From Verrucomicrobiota bacterium (GTDB taxonomy: Bacteria > Verrucomicrobiota > Verrucomicrobiia > Chthoniobacterales > UBA10450), in assembly GCA_003219925.1 (NCBI GenBank), contig QHQU01000005.1, positions 1 to 11,794 of the forward strand: 11,794 nt of DNA, written 5' to 3'. The notes beneath the pieces were generated by a model. It saw only the letters and a program-made list of their open reading frames with translations, had not been told where the DNA came from and ran no database searches. Shown here piece after piece: positions 1-5,637 of this stretch. Each line of letters opens with the position of its first letter. Within the stretch, counting starts at the first letter, position 1. The translations under genes and the position numbers were made by a program.

Positions 1-987
1 AAGGGGGCTGCTACAATAGAAGGTCAACCGATTCTCGATGGCCCAGCGCAGAATGTCCCGCAGCGTGTAAAAATAAAGGTGGAGATCGAGCGCAACGGAA
101 TAGTCCAGGCCGAGATATTCGTCATAGATCGTACTATCGTGCACCATGCAAATGCTGAAGGCGATGATGCGATAATCGAGTCGCCAGATGAAAAAACGCA
201 CGCGTTCGGGCATGAGCTGGCCGAGTTTTAAAAGATACTCCTTGGTTAACTTTTCAAACTTCATTGGCGAACGCTCACGCACCGCCAGATAAAGAGGATA
301 GACCTCGTCCAGATGCGGGGTGATGTCGCTAACGATTTCAAGCTCGATTTTGGCGGCGCTCTCGGTTTTTCGAAACTTCCGCCGCAAACTTTTGCGCGTG
401 CCATAACTCAAATGCGCGAGGTAATCGTCAAAGTCACGAAAGTTAAGCGCCAGCCGCGTCATCGGCATGCTCGGAACGCGGGTGAAACCGTTCCGGGAAA
501 ATCCGGCGAGAGTGTCGCGGTACTTGGAGGGAAAATCCTTCAAGACGACCAGTGACGCTTTGGCGGCGCGGGCGACTTGAGGCAGACACTCATGCAGCGC
601 TTCGGCGATCCAGATTGAATCGACCGGGGAGAGGGCGCCGAGATGACCTTCACCAGCGGCGCAGCCGACCATCAGCACACGCATGGTGAGAAATCGCGGA
701 AATTTTTTACGAATAGAATCAACCAGCCGCCGTGGCCCGCCCGGAATTCCTTCCACCAGATTTTGCTGCACAAAAAAGAAAGGCTGGATGCCGCGCATCT
801 TTCCGGTGAGATCGCGCAGGATCAGGTATTGATAGTCGAAATCATTGGCCAGTGTCTTCTCAATGATTTCGTAGAAGCGATGGTCTTTGCAGCAGTCGTG
901 AAAAGCGTGGGGCCAGTCTTCATATTGCCGAAGCTCATTGGGCGAGACGACGGCAGCAGTGCCGTCCTTAAAAGAAAATGGCGTCAT
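1..987 (-). CDS. GNAT/FemAB-like N-acyltransferase, partial (C-terminus off the left edge)
   Basis: I translated this from the minus strand. An open frame of 329 codons starts at ATG 987-985 and is still open at base 1, so the C-terminus is missing. The protein begins MTPFSFKDGTAAVV. Its visible second half has the look of an acyltransferase of the GNAT superfamily (BioF2-like / FemAB-like). Features are the stretch YGTRKSLRRKFRK near residues 197-209, a helix with VYPLYLAVRERS, and the strand pattern FFIWRLDYRIIAFSICMVHDSTIYDEYLGLDY. Such enzymes transfer acyl or aminoacyl groups, often in envelope or lipid modification; the substrate here cannot be told. The start is firm: the MscS stop codon lies in the same frame only one codon upstream, so ATG 987 is the first possible start. 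The 3-nt gap implies co-transcription and probably coupled translation with the channel gene. There is no signal peptide. The family assignment rests on remembered resemblance. Confidence 0.8.
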   Translation of the reverse strand, partial: MTPFSFKDGTAAVVSPNELRQYEDWPHAFHDCCKDHRFYEIIEKTLANDFDYQYLILRDLTGKMRGIQPFFFVQQNLVEGIPGGPRRLVDSIRKKFPRFLTMRVLMVGCAAGEGHLGALSPVDSIWIAEALHECLPQVARAAKASLVVLKDFPSKYRDTLAGFSRNGFTRVPSMPMTRLALNFRDFDDYLAHLSYGTRKSLRRKFRKTESAAKIELEIVSDITPHLDEVYPLYLAVRERSPMKFEKLTKEYLLKLGQLMPERVRFFIWRLDYRIIAFSICMVHDSTIYDEYLGLDYSVALDLHLYFYTLRDILRWAIENRLTFYCSSPL

Positions 988-990
988 CTC

Positions 991-2115
991 TCACGCACCA
1001 TCCGCCACGGCGCGCTGCGGCGTTTTTTCCGACGCCGTCATTTCGACGCGCACAACACCGTCTCGGAAATGGAGATCGCGCTGCGGGCCTGGAATTTCGA
1101 TGCCCGCTTCGCGTAACTTTTGCGCAATGGCGAAGTTCAAATCGCTCCGGAACCGGCGGGGCCGATAACTCATTTCCTTGCTCCACACCACCAATTCAAG
1201 GTTGATCGAGCTTCCCCCGAACGTTTCCAAAAATACTGTCGGCTCCGGCTGGGGCAGCACATGCGAGTCTTCTCGCGCTACCTCAAGCAAGGCGTTCCGT
1301 ACTTTCTCCAGATCGCTGCCATAGGCGACACCAATCGGAATGCGAAAACGGACGCGCGGATCGCCATAAGTCCAGTTTGTCACCGGCGAATCGATGAACT
1401 TGGTATTCGGCACGATCATGGTGATGTTATCGTTGGTCAGAATAACCGTGCTGCGCGCACGAATTTGCTGGACCTGACCGGCGACACCGGCTACTTCCAC
1501 CCGATCGCCGATCGTGATTGGGCGTTCGGCCAGAATAACCAAGCCGCTAATGAAATTGCTGGCGATGTTTTGCAATCCGAATCCAATGCCTACGCCGACT
1601 GCACCGGCAAAAACCGTCAACGTCCCGAGATGAATGCCGGCATTGTCCAGCACTATGAAAACGCCAACGACCAGGACGATGTTGCTGACGATTTGCGCAA
1701 TAGCGTATTGCAGCGACCGATCCAGCCCGCTGTTTACCAGGAAGCGGTTAAACAGAAATGACTTGGTGCGCGCCGATATCCAGAAAACCCCCAGGAGCAG
1801 GGCAACGAGCAGGAAAATTTGAACGAGAGTAAGCGAAATGCCGGGCAGGGGCTGATTCCACGCCAATGGAACACCCGCAGCATTGATCGCGGTGACGGTG
1901 AAAAAGATCAGGGTAGCGAGACCGAAAATCGTCGGGACAATCGACGCGAAATTTTTCCCGAGCTTAAGCCGGGTGAGCAAGCGCCGGAATTGTTCGCTTT
2001 GAAAAATCTTGGCCAGGGACAAGCCAACTCCGAAAAAGATAGCGAACGCAATCAGACCCTTGGCGGTGACATAGTTACCGCCGATCCGAAATAAGGGCTC
2101 GTCGAAGTATTGCAC
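991..2115 (-). CDS. Small-conductance mechanosensitive channel (MscS family)
   Basis: This 374-residue inner-membrane channel opens under membrane tension to release solutes on hypo-osmotic shock. Hydrophobic segments lie near residues 18-36, 57-80, 95-115 and 139-158. They are followed by the glycine/alanine-rich pore helix (VFAGAVGVGIGFGLQNIASN, about 168-187), which is the MscS TM3 signature. The beta-domain follows directly with PITIGDRVEVAGVAGQV (199-213), then TNDNITMIVPNTKF (227-240), and an alpha/beta C-terminal domain ends the protein. With one or two more membrane segments than E. coli MscS (286 aa), it belongs to the longer MscS-like group. The start is a GTG at 2115-2113; a stop codon lies two codons upstream, and homologues have a similar N-terminal hydrophobic segment. 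There is no usable ribosome-binding site: AGAG directly abuts the start. It is first in a probable two-gene operon with the downstream acyltransferase. Confidence 0.95.
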   Translation of the reverse strand: MQYFDEPLFRIGGNYVTAKGLIAFAIFFGVGLSLAKIFQSEQFRRLLTRLKLGKNFASIVPTIFGLATLIFFTVTAINAAGVPLAWNQPLPGISLTLVQIFLLVALLLGVFWISARTKSFLFNRFLVNSGLDRSLQYAIAQIVSNIVLVVGVFIVLDNAGIHLGTLTVFAGAVGVGIGFGLQNIASNFISGLVILAERPITIGDRVEVAGVAGQVQQIRARSTVILTNDNITMIVPNTKFIDSPVTNWTYGDPRVRFRIPIGVAYGSDLEKVRNALLEVAREDSHVLPQPEPTVFLETFGGSSINLELVVWSKEMSYRPRRFRSDLNFAIAQKLREAGIEIPGPQRDLHFRDGVVRVEMTASEKTPQRAVADGA

Positions 2116-2210
2116 CCTCTACACTGTGATTCCAATTGCCCGACGCAACCAAAAACGTGAGCCACTGGAAGCGCCGGCTGCCGAGCCGCCGAGGTTTGCC
2201 TGCTGTTTAG

Positions 2211-2239
2211 CTGGGCGACTTGGAGATCGCCTCACCCAG
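2211..2239 (-). terminator. Weak hairpin just after acpP
   Basis: CTGGG (2211-2215) can pair with CCCAG (2235-2239), and GGCGA (2214-2218) with TCGCC (2227-2231), as alternative or partly nested stems. They lie just past the acpP stop codon on the minus strand. No T-run follows, so a classical intrinsic terminator is doubtful. The rest of the 128-nt gap between acpP and the channel gene (2116-2243) shows nothing else I recognise. Confidence 0.2.
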
Positions 2240-2243
2240 TCAT

Positions 2244-2495
2244 CTATTCCTTCGGCTTCGCCCGCTCCTGGATGTATTTGATGACATCGCCGACGGTCTG
2301 CAATTTCTCGGCGTCTTCGTCGGGCACTTCCACCGAAAATTCCTCCTCGAACGCCATCACCAGCTCCACGATGTCGAGCGAGTCCGCCCCCAAATCCTCG
2401 ATGAACGAAGCCTGTGGCGTTACCTGTTCCGGATTAACGCCCAGTTGTTCCACGATGATGTCCTTAACCTTCTCTTCGATTGATTTGTCGGCCAT
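2244..2495 (-). CDS. acpP: Acyl carrier protein
   Basis: The product is an 83-residue acidic protein with the complete ACP pattern. Helix I begins SIEEKVKDIIVEQLGV, and the phosphopantetheine attachment site is DLGADSLD with Ser39 as the modified residue. It is followed by the recognition helix (IVELVMAFEEEF) and the C-terminal helix TVGDVIKYIQE. It carries growing acyl chains in type II fatty acid synthesis in the cytoplasm after 4'-phosphopantetheine is added by AcpS. The length is typical (77-85 aa). The start ATG is at 2495-2493; the five bases before it are ATTTT and no Shine-Dalgarno sequence is present. No fab genes flank it here, so it is a stand-alone gene with its own likely promoter and a structured leader upstream. 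Confidence 0.97.
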   Translation of the reverse strand: MADKSIEEKVKDIIVEQLGVNPEQVTPQASFIEDLGADSLDIVELVMAFEEEFSVEVPDEDAEKLQTVGDVIKYIQERAKPKE

Positions 2496-2515
2496 AAAAT
2501 TCGGTTGTTCTGTCC

Positions 2516-2533
2516 GCCCGCGATAACGCGGGC
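2516..2533 (-). promoter_or_regulatory. Perfect hairpin in the acpP leader
   Basis: GCCCGCG (2516-2522) and CGCGGGC (2527-2533) form a perfect 7-bp all-G/C-rich stem around a 4-nt loop (ATAA on plus). It starts 20 nt upstream of the acpP start codon, in the expected mRNA leader. It may be a stability element or attenuator, or the site of a DNA-binding protein; nothing in the sequence decides which. Confidence 0.35.
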
Positions 2534-2545
2534 TGAACAGGATGG

Positions 2546-2573
2546 CAAGTAAATCAATTCAAATTCTTGTCAA
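2546..2573 (-). promoter_or_regulatory. Candidate acpP promoter
   Basis: On the minus strand a perfect -35 box TTGACA lies at 2573-2568. It is followed after 16 nt by TACTTG (2551-2546), which is only a weak -10. Transcription would start near 2539, giving a leader of about 44 nt that includes the hairpin at 2516-2533. The -35 box is convincing; the -10 is not. Confidence 0.3.
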
Positions 2574-2625
2574 TGATTTTCGAGCGGGGAGTGACCGCGG
2601 GCGGGGACTACATCCGACGACGGAA

Positions 2626-2748
2626 CACAGACTTGCAGTCTGTGCGCCCGGCGGAGTTTACGCTCCGCCGATCGCATGAGTAGATCGTGCCTTTTGTGCT
2701 AGCGATGCAGCGGGTTGCAAACCCGCTGGGCACACAGGCCAAAGGCCT
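2626..2748. repeat. Cluster of four hairpin-forming palindromes
   Basis: Four perfect stems follow one another. CACAGACT/AGTCTGTG (8 bp, loop TGC) is at 2626-2644. CGGCGGAG/CTCCGCCG (8 bp, loop of 6) is at 2649-2670. CAGCGGGTT/AACCCGCTG (9 bp, loop GCA) is at 2708-2728. AGGCC/GGCCT (5 bp, loop AAA) is at 2736-2748. The stems are unrelated in sequence, so this is a side-by-side accumulation of different palindromic units rather than one tandem array. The similar layout (short loop, perfect stem) suggests dispersed REP-like elements. Confidence 0.75.
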
Positions 2749-2763
2749 ATGTTCCTATGCATT

Positions 2764-2875
2764 GTTATCCCGAGCGGAGGCGAGGGACTTCACAATGAAA
2801 TGATCATCACGCAAAAAAGTTTGTGTCACGCAATTTCAGTAGCAGAGGGTTCTTCACTTCGTTCACGATGACAAC
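2764..2875. repeat. Degenerate copy of a ~110-bp inverted-repeat (MITE-like) element
   Basis: The left end GTTATCCCGAGC (2764-2775) matches the perfect left end of the element at 4520 in 11 of 12 bases. It is followed by CGAGGGACTT (2781-2790), which matches 9 of 10 of the inner arm there. The right end (2862-2875) matches the other copy's right end at 11 of 14 bases. The spacing is nearly the same (112 versus 108 bp). No protein is encoded, so if mobile it moves in trans. Confidence 0.6.
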
Positions 2876-3013
2876 AGCTGAGGTTATGGCACGTGGAGTT
2901 GGGATTACCGGTTAAATATGCGAAGAAGGCTCGACGATCTGCTCCGACCGCTTTAACCCTTCATCCTTTCGACGCGTCAACAACGGTGCTGCTCCGGTTT
3001 ACTTCTCGATCCG

Positions 3014-4603
3014 ATGCGGTACATGAGAAATGTGCCATCATCCGGCGAGCCCATCGATTTGATCGACCTGAAATTTCTTCCCGCGTGGGTGAAGGAAGAT
3101 TGGTCCGCGACGCGCCATGCCGGATTTGAAGGAGAAGAAGAACGGGCCCACTGGTCGCCCGAAGGCATGGAGCGACGCCCTCGTCCGCCGCGTTACCGGC
3201 GTGACGACGAGAAGAATCACCGTCGGCGTGATCGAGGAGAACGAGACCAGCGCAAGCCGCTCGATCGCAAGGATCGGAAACGTTCCAGCGATTTTCCGGC
3301 GCGACGCGAAGCGCCGGCGCCTCCTGTGTTGCCGCAGCTCGACGTCCATTTTCTTCCGCAAGCAGCCGCCTTTGAAAACGTCGCCGCCCAGATTAAAACC
3401 GGGACCGCGGCGTATTCTGTTTATGCGTTGGCGCGTCTGTTTCTGCAGAAACCGGAGCGCTATCACGTCCGGGTAAAAACGAAGAACGCGAGCCCGCTTT
3501 TTCGTTTGGGCGAATCGAACGCCATCGCGACGAATCGAAACGGTCTCGAAAACTCCGCCTTTCGCGTGCTCCGGGATAATTTTTACACCACCAACGTTAC
3601 TTTGAATGATCCGATCAAGGGCGATTTCAGCAGCGTTGCACGGGAGAGGACGACCGGAACTTTGCTGGGACCAACCAATCATCACGGTTACCAGCCGCAG
3701 CTGCGCCGTCTTTACGAACAGCGTTTCAGCCGGCGCATGACCTTCACTGATTTTCAACGGCAAATCGAAATCGTGAGCGATCCGGCGTTGGTCGAGCAAT
3801 GGAAGGAAGAAGCGCGCAAAGTAACGACATTCACCACGCGGCAGGAGGAGCCGCCCCAAACTTTCAATGCCGAAACCGAAACGGAACGGCATTTTCGCGA
3901 GAAATATCTTCCAACGCTGATTTCCGAGACGGGCGAGACGGAGATCGACGGCGTTACCAGTCGCAAGTTATCGGATCGGGGGATTGCGCGCGTGATTGAA
4001 AACGCCTGGTCAGCGGAGGTCCGCTCACCCTCCAATATGATGCAGGAGCTGGCCGGCCGTTTCCGCGGTGCGGGTCTGCAAATTTTCCGGCATCGCAAAG
4101 GAATCCTTTTCGTCTCGCCCATTCGGTTGAAAGCGATCGATGAAACCGCGGTATCCGATTCAGTTCGTCAGATTTTAGAAACACTCAAAACTTCGCCGCG
4201 AATTAATCGCAAGGAACTCGCGGAAAAATTCATTAGACCGGATACTGAGGTGGCCGAAGCCGAGAAAACGAAACTGGCGCTCGCGTCTGATTTGCATTGG
4301 ATGATTCGCGAGGGATATGTCATCGAATTCAATGACGGATCCCTTGATTTACCCAGGGCAAAGCCGCCAAAAAAGGAACCTAGCGAAGTCGGCACTGACC
4401 TGCCGCTAGAGACGGCGGCACCTACAACAGAGCCCGTGGCAACTCTAACGGATGCACCGACAACTGAGCAAAGCCTTGTAGCTGCCGCCGTCACTGGCGG
4501 CAGCACTGATGTTTCCGCCGTCATCCCGAGCCGCGAAGATAATGCCAGTCCGGCTCGGACCGAGGGACCTCGCGAGGGTCCGGATGTGGGTGACCAAATG
4601 TGA
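3014..4603 (+). CDS. Conserved protein of unknown function with a highly charged N-terminal region
   Basis: The product has 529 residues. It starts with a short conserved-looking segment (IDLKFLPAWVKED, 17-29). Residues 53-100 are extremely rich in Arg, Lys, Asp and Glu and probably disordered, suggesting nucleic-acid or ribosome contact. A folded core of about 330 residues follows from PPVLPQLDVHFLP (103-115), including KPERYHVRV, DPIKGDFSSVAR, LLGPTNHHGYQPQLRRLY and RHFREKYLPTL. I recall similar proteins only as hypotheticals in Verrucomicrobia, so no function is assigned. The tail turns Pro/Thr/Glu-rich, and residues 503-529, including the stop codon, are encoded by an inverted-repeat element, so the natural C-terminus may have been replaced. 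The start is uncertain: ATG 3014, ATG 3023 and GTG 3032 are all in frame, with no ribosome-binding site. It is convergent with rpmB-panD. Confidence 0.85.
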   Translation: MRYMRNVPSSGEPIDLIDLKFLPAWVKEDWSATRHAGFEGEEERAHWSPEGMERRPRPPRYRRDDEKNHRRRDRGERDQRKPLDRKDRKRSSDFPARREAPAPPVLPQLDVHFLPQAAAFENVAAQIKTGTAAYSVYALARLFLQKPERYHVRVKTKNASPLFRLGESNAIATNRNGLENSAFRVLRDNFYTTNVTLNDPIKGDFSSVARERTTGTLLGPTNHHGYQPQLRRLYEQRFSRRMTFTDFQRQIEIVSDPALVEQWKEEARKVTTFTTRQEEPPQTFNAETETERHFREKYLPTLISETGETEIDGVTSRKLSDRGIARVIENAWSAEVRSPSNMMQELAGRFRGAGLQIFRHRKGILFVSPIRLKAIDETAVSDSVRQILETLKTSPRINRKELAEKFIRPDTEVAEAEKTKLALASDLHWMIREGYVIEFNDGSLDLPRAKPPKKEPSEVGTDLPLETAAPTTEPVATLTDAPTTEQSLVAAAVTGGSTDVSAVIPSREDNASPARTEGPREGPDVGDQM

Positions 4604-4627
4604 GGTCCCTCATTCGCTCGGGATGAC
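4520..4627. repeat. 108-bp inverted-repeat (MITE-like) element overlapping the 3' end of a gene
   Basis: Perfect 12-bp terminal inverted repeats, GTCATCCCGAGC (4520-4531) and GCTCGGGATGAC (4616-4627), enclose a second perfect 10-bp pair, GAGGGACCTC (4562-4571) and GAGGTCCCTC (4602-4611). The left arm is about 20 nt longer between its outer and inner repeats than the right arm. The extra DNA contains the palindromic core at 4544-4560, as if one repeat had inserted into another. It supplies the last 27 codons and stop of the plus-strand gene and ends 10 nt before the panD stop, so it could also fold as a two-way terminator between convergent genes. It is related to the copy at 2764-2875. Confidence 0.8.
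4544..4560 (+). repeat. 17-bp palindromic core, in-frame copy 1
   Basis: The 17-bp sequence GCCAGTCCGGCTCGGAC is found again exactly, on the other strand, at 8503-8519. Here it is read as Ala-Ser-Pro-Ala-Arg-(Asp/Thr codon start), residues 511-516 of the 529-residue protein. It includes the inverted pair AGTCCG / CGGAC around a short loop and sits inside the left arm of the larger inverted-repeat element. Confidence 0.7.
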
Positions 4628-4637
4628 AAAGAAAAAA

Positions 4638-5008
4638 CTATTCCCCGACGACTTTGAGTGACGGCTCGATGCCTTCCTGCCGGACGACCCGATTTTCTCA
4701 TCGAGCACGAGAATATGCGGCTGGTGTCTGGCTGCTTCCTCCGCCGAATAACTCCCGAAATTCATGATCGTAATGCGGTCCCGAGATGCGCGGTCGCGCC
4801 GTTGAGTTCGATCAAACTTTTCTGCGACTCGCCGTAAATCAGGTAAGTCTCAAAGCGTTCGCCGTTGCTCAAGTTGCCAACGAGAATCTTCTCGTATTCG
4901 CGCAGCTCAACCAGCTCGGACGAAAACAGTGAGGCTGCCTTCGTAATACAAACTCGCCCCCGTCACCATGGCACGATGAATTTTCGATTTCAGAAGCGTC
5001 AATTGCAT
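4638..5008 (-). pseudogene. panD: Aspartate 1-decarboxylase gene with three frame disruptions
   Basis: PanD makes beta-alanine for pantothenate and CoA. The N-terminus (MQLTLLKSKIHRAMVT) aligns with E. coli PanD, keeping Lys9, His11, Arg12, Tyr22 and the self-cleavage site Glu23-Gly24-Ser25 (YYEGS) that yields the pyruvoyl group. The frame then breaks at a T-run (plus 4923-4926). It resumes as SSELVELREYEKILVGN, LSNGERFETY and SLIELNGATAHLG, breaks again near 4777-4788, where about two or three codons are also missing, and resumes as DRITIMNFGSYSAEEAARHQPH. A third shift at an A-run (plus 4693-4696) leads to RVVRQEGIEPSLKVVGE and a stop at 4638. The total length (371 nt) fits the family. A clear Shine-Dalgarno GGGAGG lies 9 nt before the ATG, the best in the window. 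It is 32 nt downstream of rpmB, so probably in its operon. Sequencing error is a serious alternative, since two breaks lie in 4-base homopolymers. Confidence 0.85.
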
Positions 5009-5040
5009 TGCGCCTAACCTCCCGCCGCTTTCCCGAAGCC

Positions 5041-5310
5041 CTAACCCGCGACGACGCCGGCCTTTTTTAAAGCCCGATACGCGCCGTTCTTGTTGATCGT
5101 CTTGAGTCCTCGCGCCGTCACCCGGATGCGCACGAATTTTTTCAGCTCCGGCACCCAGATCCGGTGTTCGTGCAGGTTCGGATGAAATTCGCGCCGCACA
5201 TTTTTTGTGACGTGCCGACCAACGCCGCCTTTTTTCTTCGCCATACCACGGCGATGGATGGTGCTACCGCGCGTGACGCGGGACCCAGTGATGCTGCAAA
5301 CTTTAGACAT
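5041..5310 (-). CDS. rpmB: 50S ribosomal protein L28
   Basis: L28 is a structural protein of the large ribosomal subunit. The sequence shows the family pattern: MSKVCSITGSRVTRGSTIHR, then KKKGGVGRHVTKNVRREFHPNLHEHRIWVPE, and the C-terminal VRIRVTARGLKTINKNGAYRALKKA. The 89-residue length matches the longer form I remember from Chlamydia rather than the 78 residues of E. coli, which supports a PVC-group host. The frame is open up to 5391, but the family always begins MSK-x-C, so the start is placed at ATG 5310-5308 and the extra 27 codons are leader. No Shine-Dalgarno precedes it. It is probably the first gene of an rpmB-panD operon. Only one Cys of the zinc-ribbon type remains at the N-terminus, so it is a non-zinc form. 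Confidence 0.96.
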   Translation of the reverse strand: MSKVCSITGSRVTRGSTIHRRGMAKKKGGVGRHVTKNVRREFHPNLHEHRIWVPELKKFVRIRVTARGLKTINKNGAYRALKKAGVVAG

Positions 5311-5323
5311 GGCGGAAGGTAGA

Positions 5324-5349
5324 CGATTGACGCAATCGCTCGGATTATA
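5324..5349 (-). promoter_or_regulatory. Candidate rpmB promoter and leader hairpin
   Basis: A perfect -10 box TATAAT lies on the minus strand at 5349-5344. No good -35 is seen at 16-18 nt. The start of transcription would fall near 5337, giving a leader of about 27 nt. This leader begins with a 6-bp hairpin, CGATTG/CAATCG, at 5324-5338. The perfect -10 and its distance from the L28 start are the support. Confidence 0.35.
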
Positions 5350-5450
5350 AAAACGAGAGCGTAAGGTGCGTTGTCGGTTTGTTTTGGTCAAGCGATTCTT
5401 GGTGCACTGGCGACCGGCCTGTGGGGTGCACGACCCATCTTATCCGGCAG

Positions 5451-5522
5451 AGCGAACGCACTAGCGTTGTGGAGGGACATACTTCTGCATGTCCCCGACG
5501 CCCAGAAGTGCGTTCCTCCGCT
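5451..5522. repeat. Nested inverted-repeat unit
   Basis: GAACGCACT (5454-5462) pairs with AGTGCGTTC (5507-5515), enclosing a second stem GGGACAT (5474-5480) / ATGTCCC (5489-5495) with an 8-nt loop. The inner loop contains ACTTCTG, and CAGAAGT recurs beside the right outer arm (5503-5509), so the unit looks built from partly duplicated pieces. It is unrelated in sequence to the other palindromes in the window. Confidence 0.55.
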
Positions 5523-5637
5523 ATATCGGCGATCTATGACAGCCGGAGGCTCTAATCTTTTCAACAGAGTGAAATACTTTCAGACTTGAACAGTAGGGCC
5601 GCACTGTGGTCAAAGATTCTTCTACCAAGCACATACA

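Larger units (their letters stand above)
2496..3013. other. Gene-free region packed with short palindromes
   Basis: I see no credible gene in these 518 nt, on either strand. From left to right it holds the acpP leader and promoter (to about 2575), four separate hairpin palindromes (2626-2748), and a degenerate 112-bp inverted-repeat element (2764-2875). About 140 nt follow (2876-3013) in which I recognise nothing; they precede the start of the 529-residue unknown protein without a clear promoter. Confidence 0.6.
5311..5637. other. Divergent intergenic region between rpmB and the Gfo/Idh gene
   Basis: These 327 nt hold the rpmB leader and -10 box at the left and an inverted-repeat unit at 5451-5522. 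The right-hand 115 nt lead up to the oxidoreductase gene, where I find neither a clear promoter nor a ribosome-binding site. The open frames crossing it have no recognisable protein features. Confidence 0.5.

Noticed and set aside
643..1116. 157-codon plus-strand open frame (and a 80-codon one at 313-555)
   Set aside because: They lie opposite the acyltransferase gene, which is continuously open on the minus strand and has protein-like motifs; the plus-strand translations show no domain pattern.
1120..1761. 213-codon plus-strand open frame
   Set aside because: It is the shadow of the MscS gene, whose domain signatures leave no doubt about the coding strand.
2764..2875. Intrinsic terminator
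   Set aside because: The imperfect arms are 80 nt apart, no T-run follows, and no gene ends beside it; it fits a decayed repeat better.
3038..3892. 284-codon minus-strand open frame
   Set aside because: It lies opposite the 529-residue gene; its translation is rich in Arg, Gly and Phe without domain motifs, whereas the plus frame has a structured core.
5041..5391. L28 with the longer 116-residue start
   Set aside because: The extra 27 residues match nothing in the family, and the region contains the perfect TATAAT box; MSK-x-C is the conserved start.
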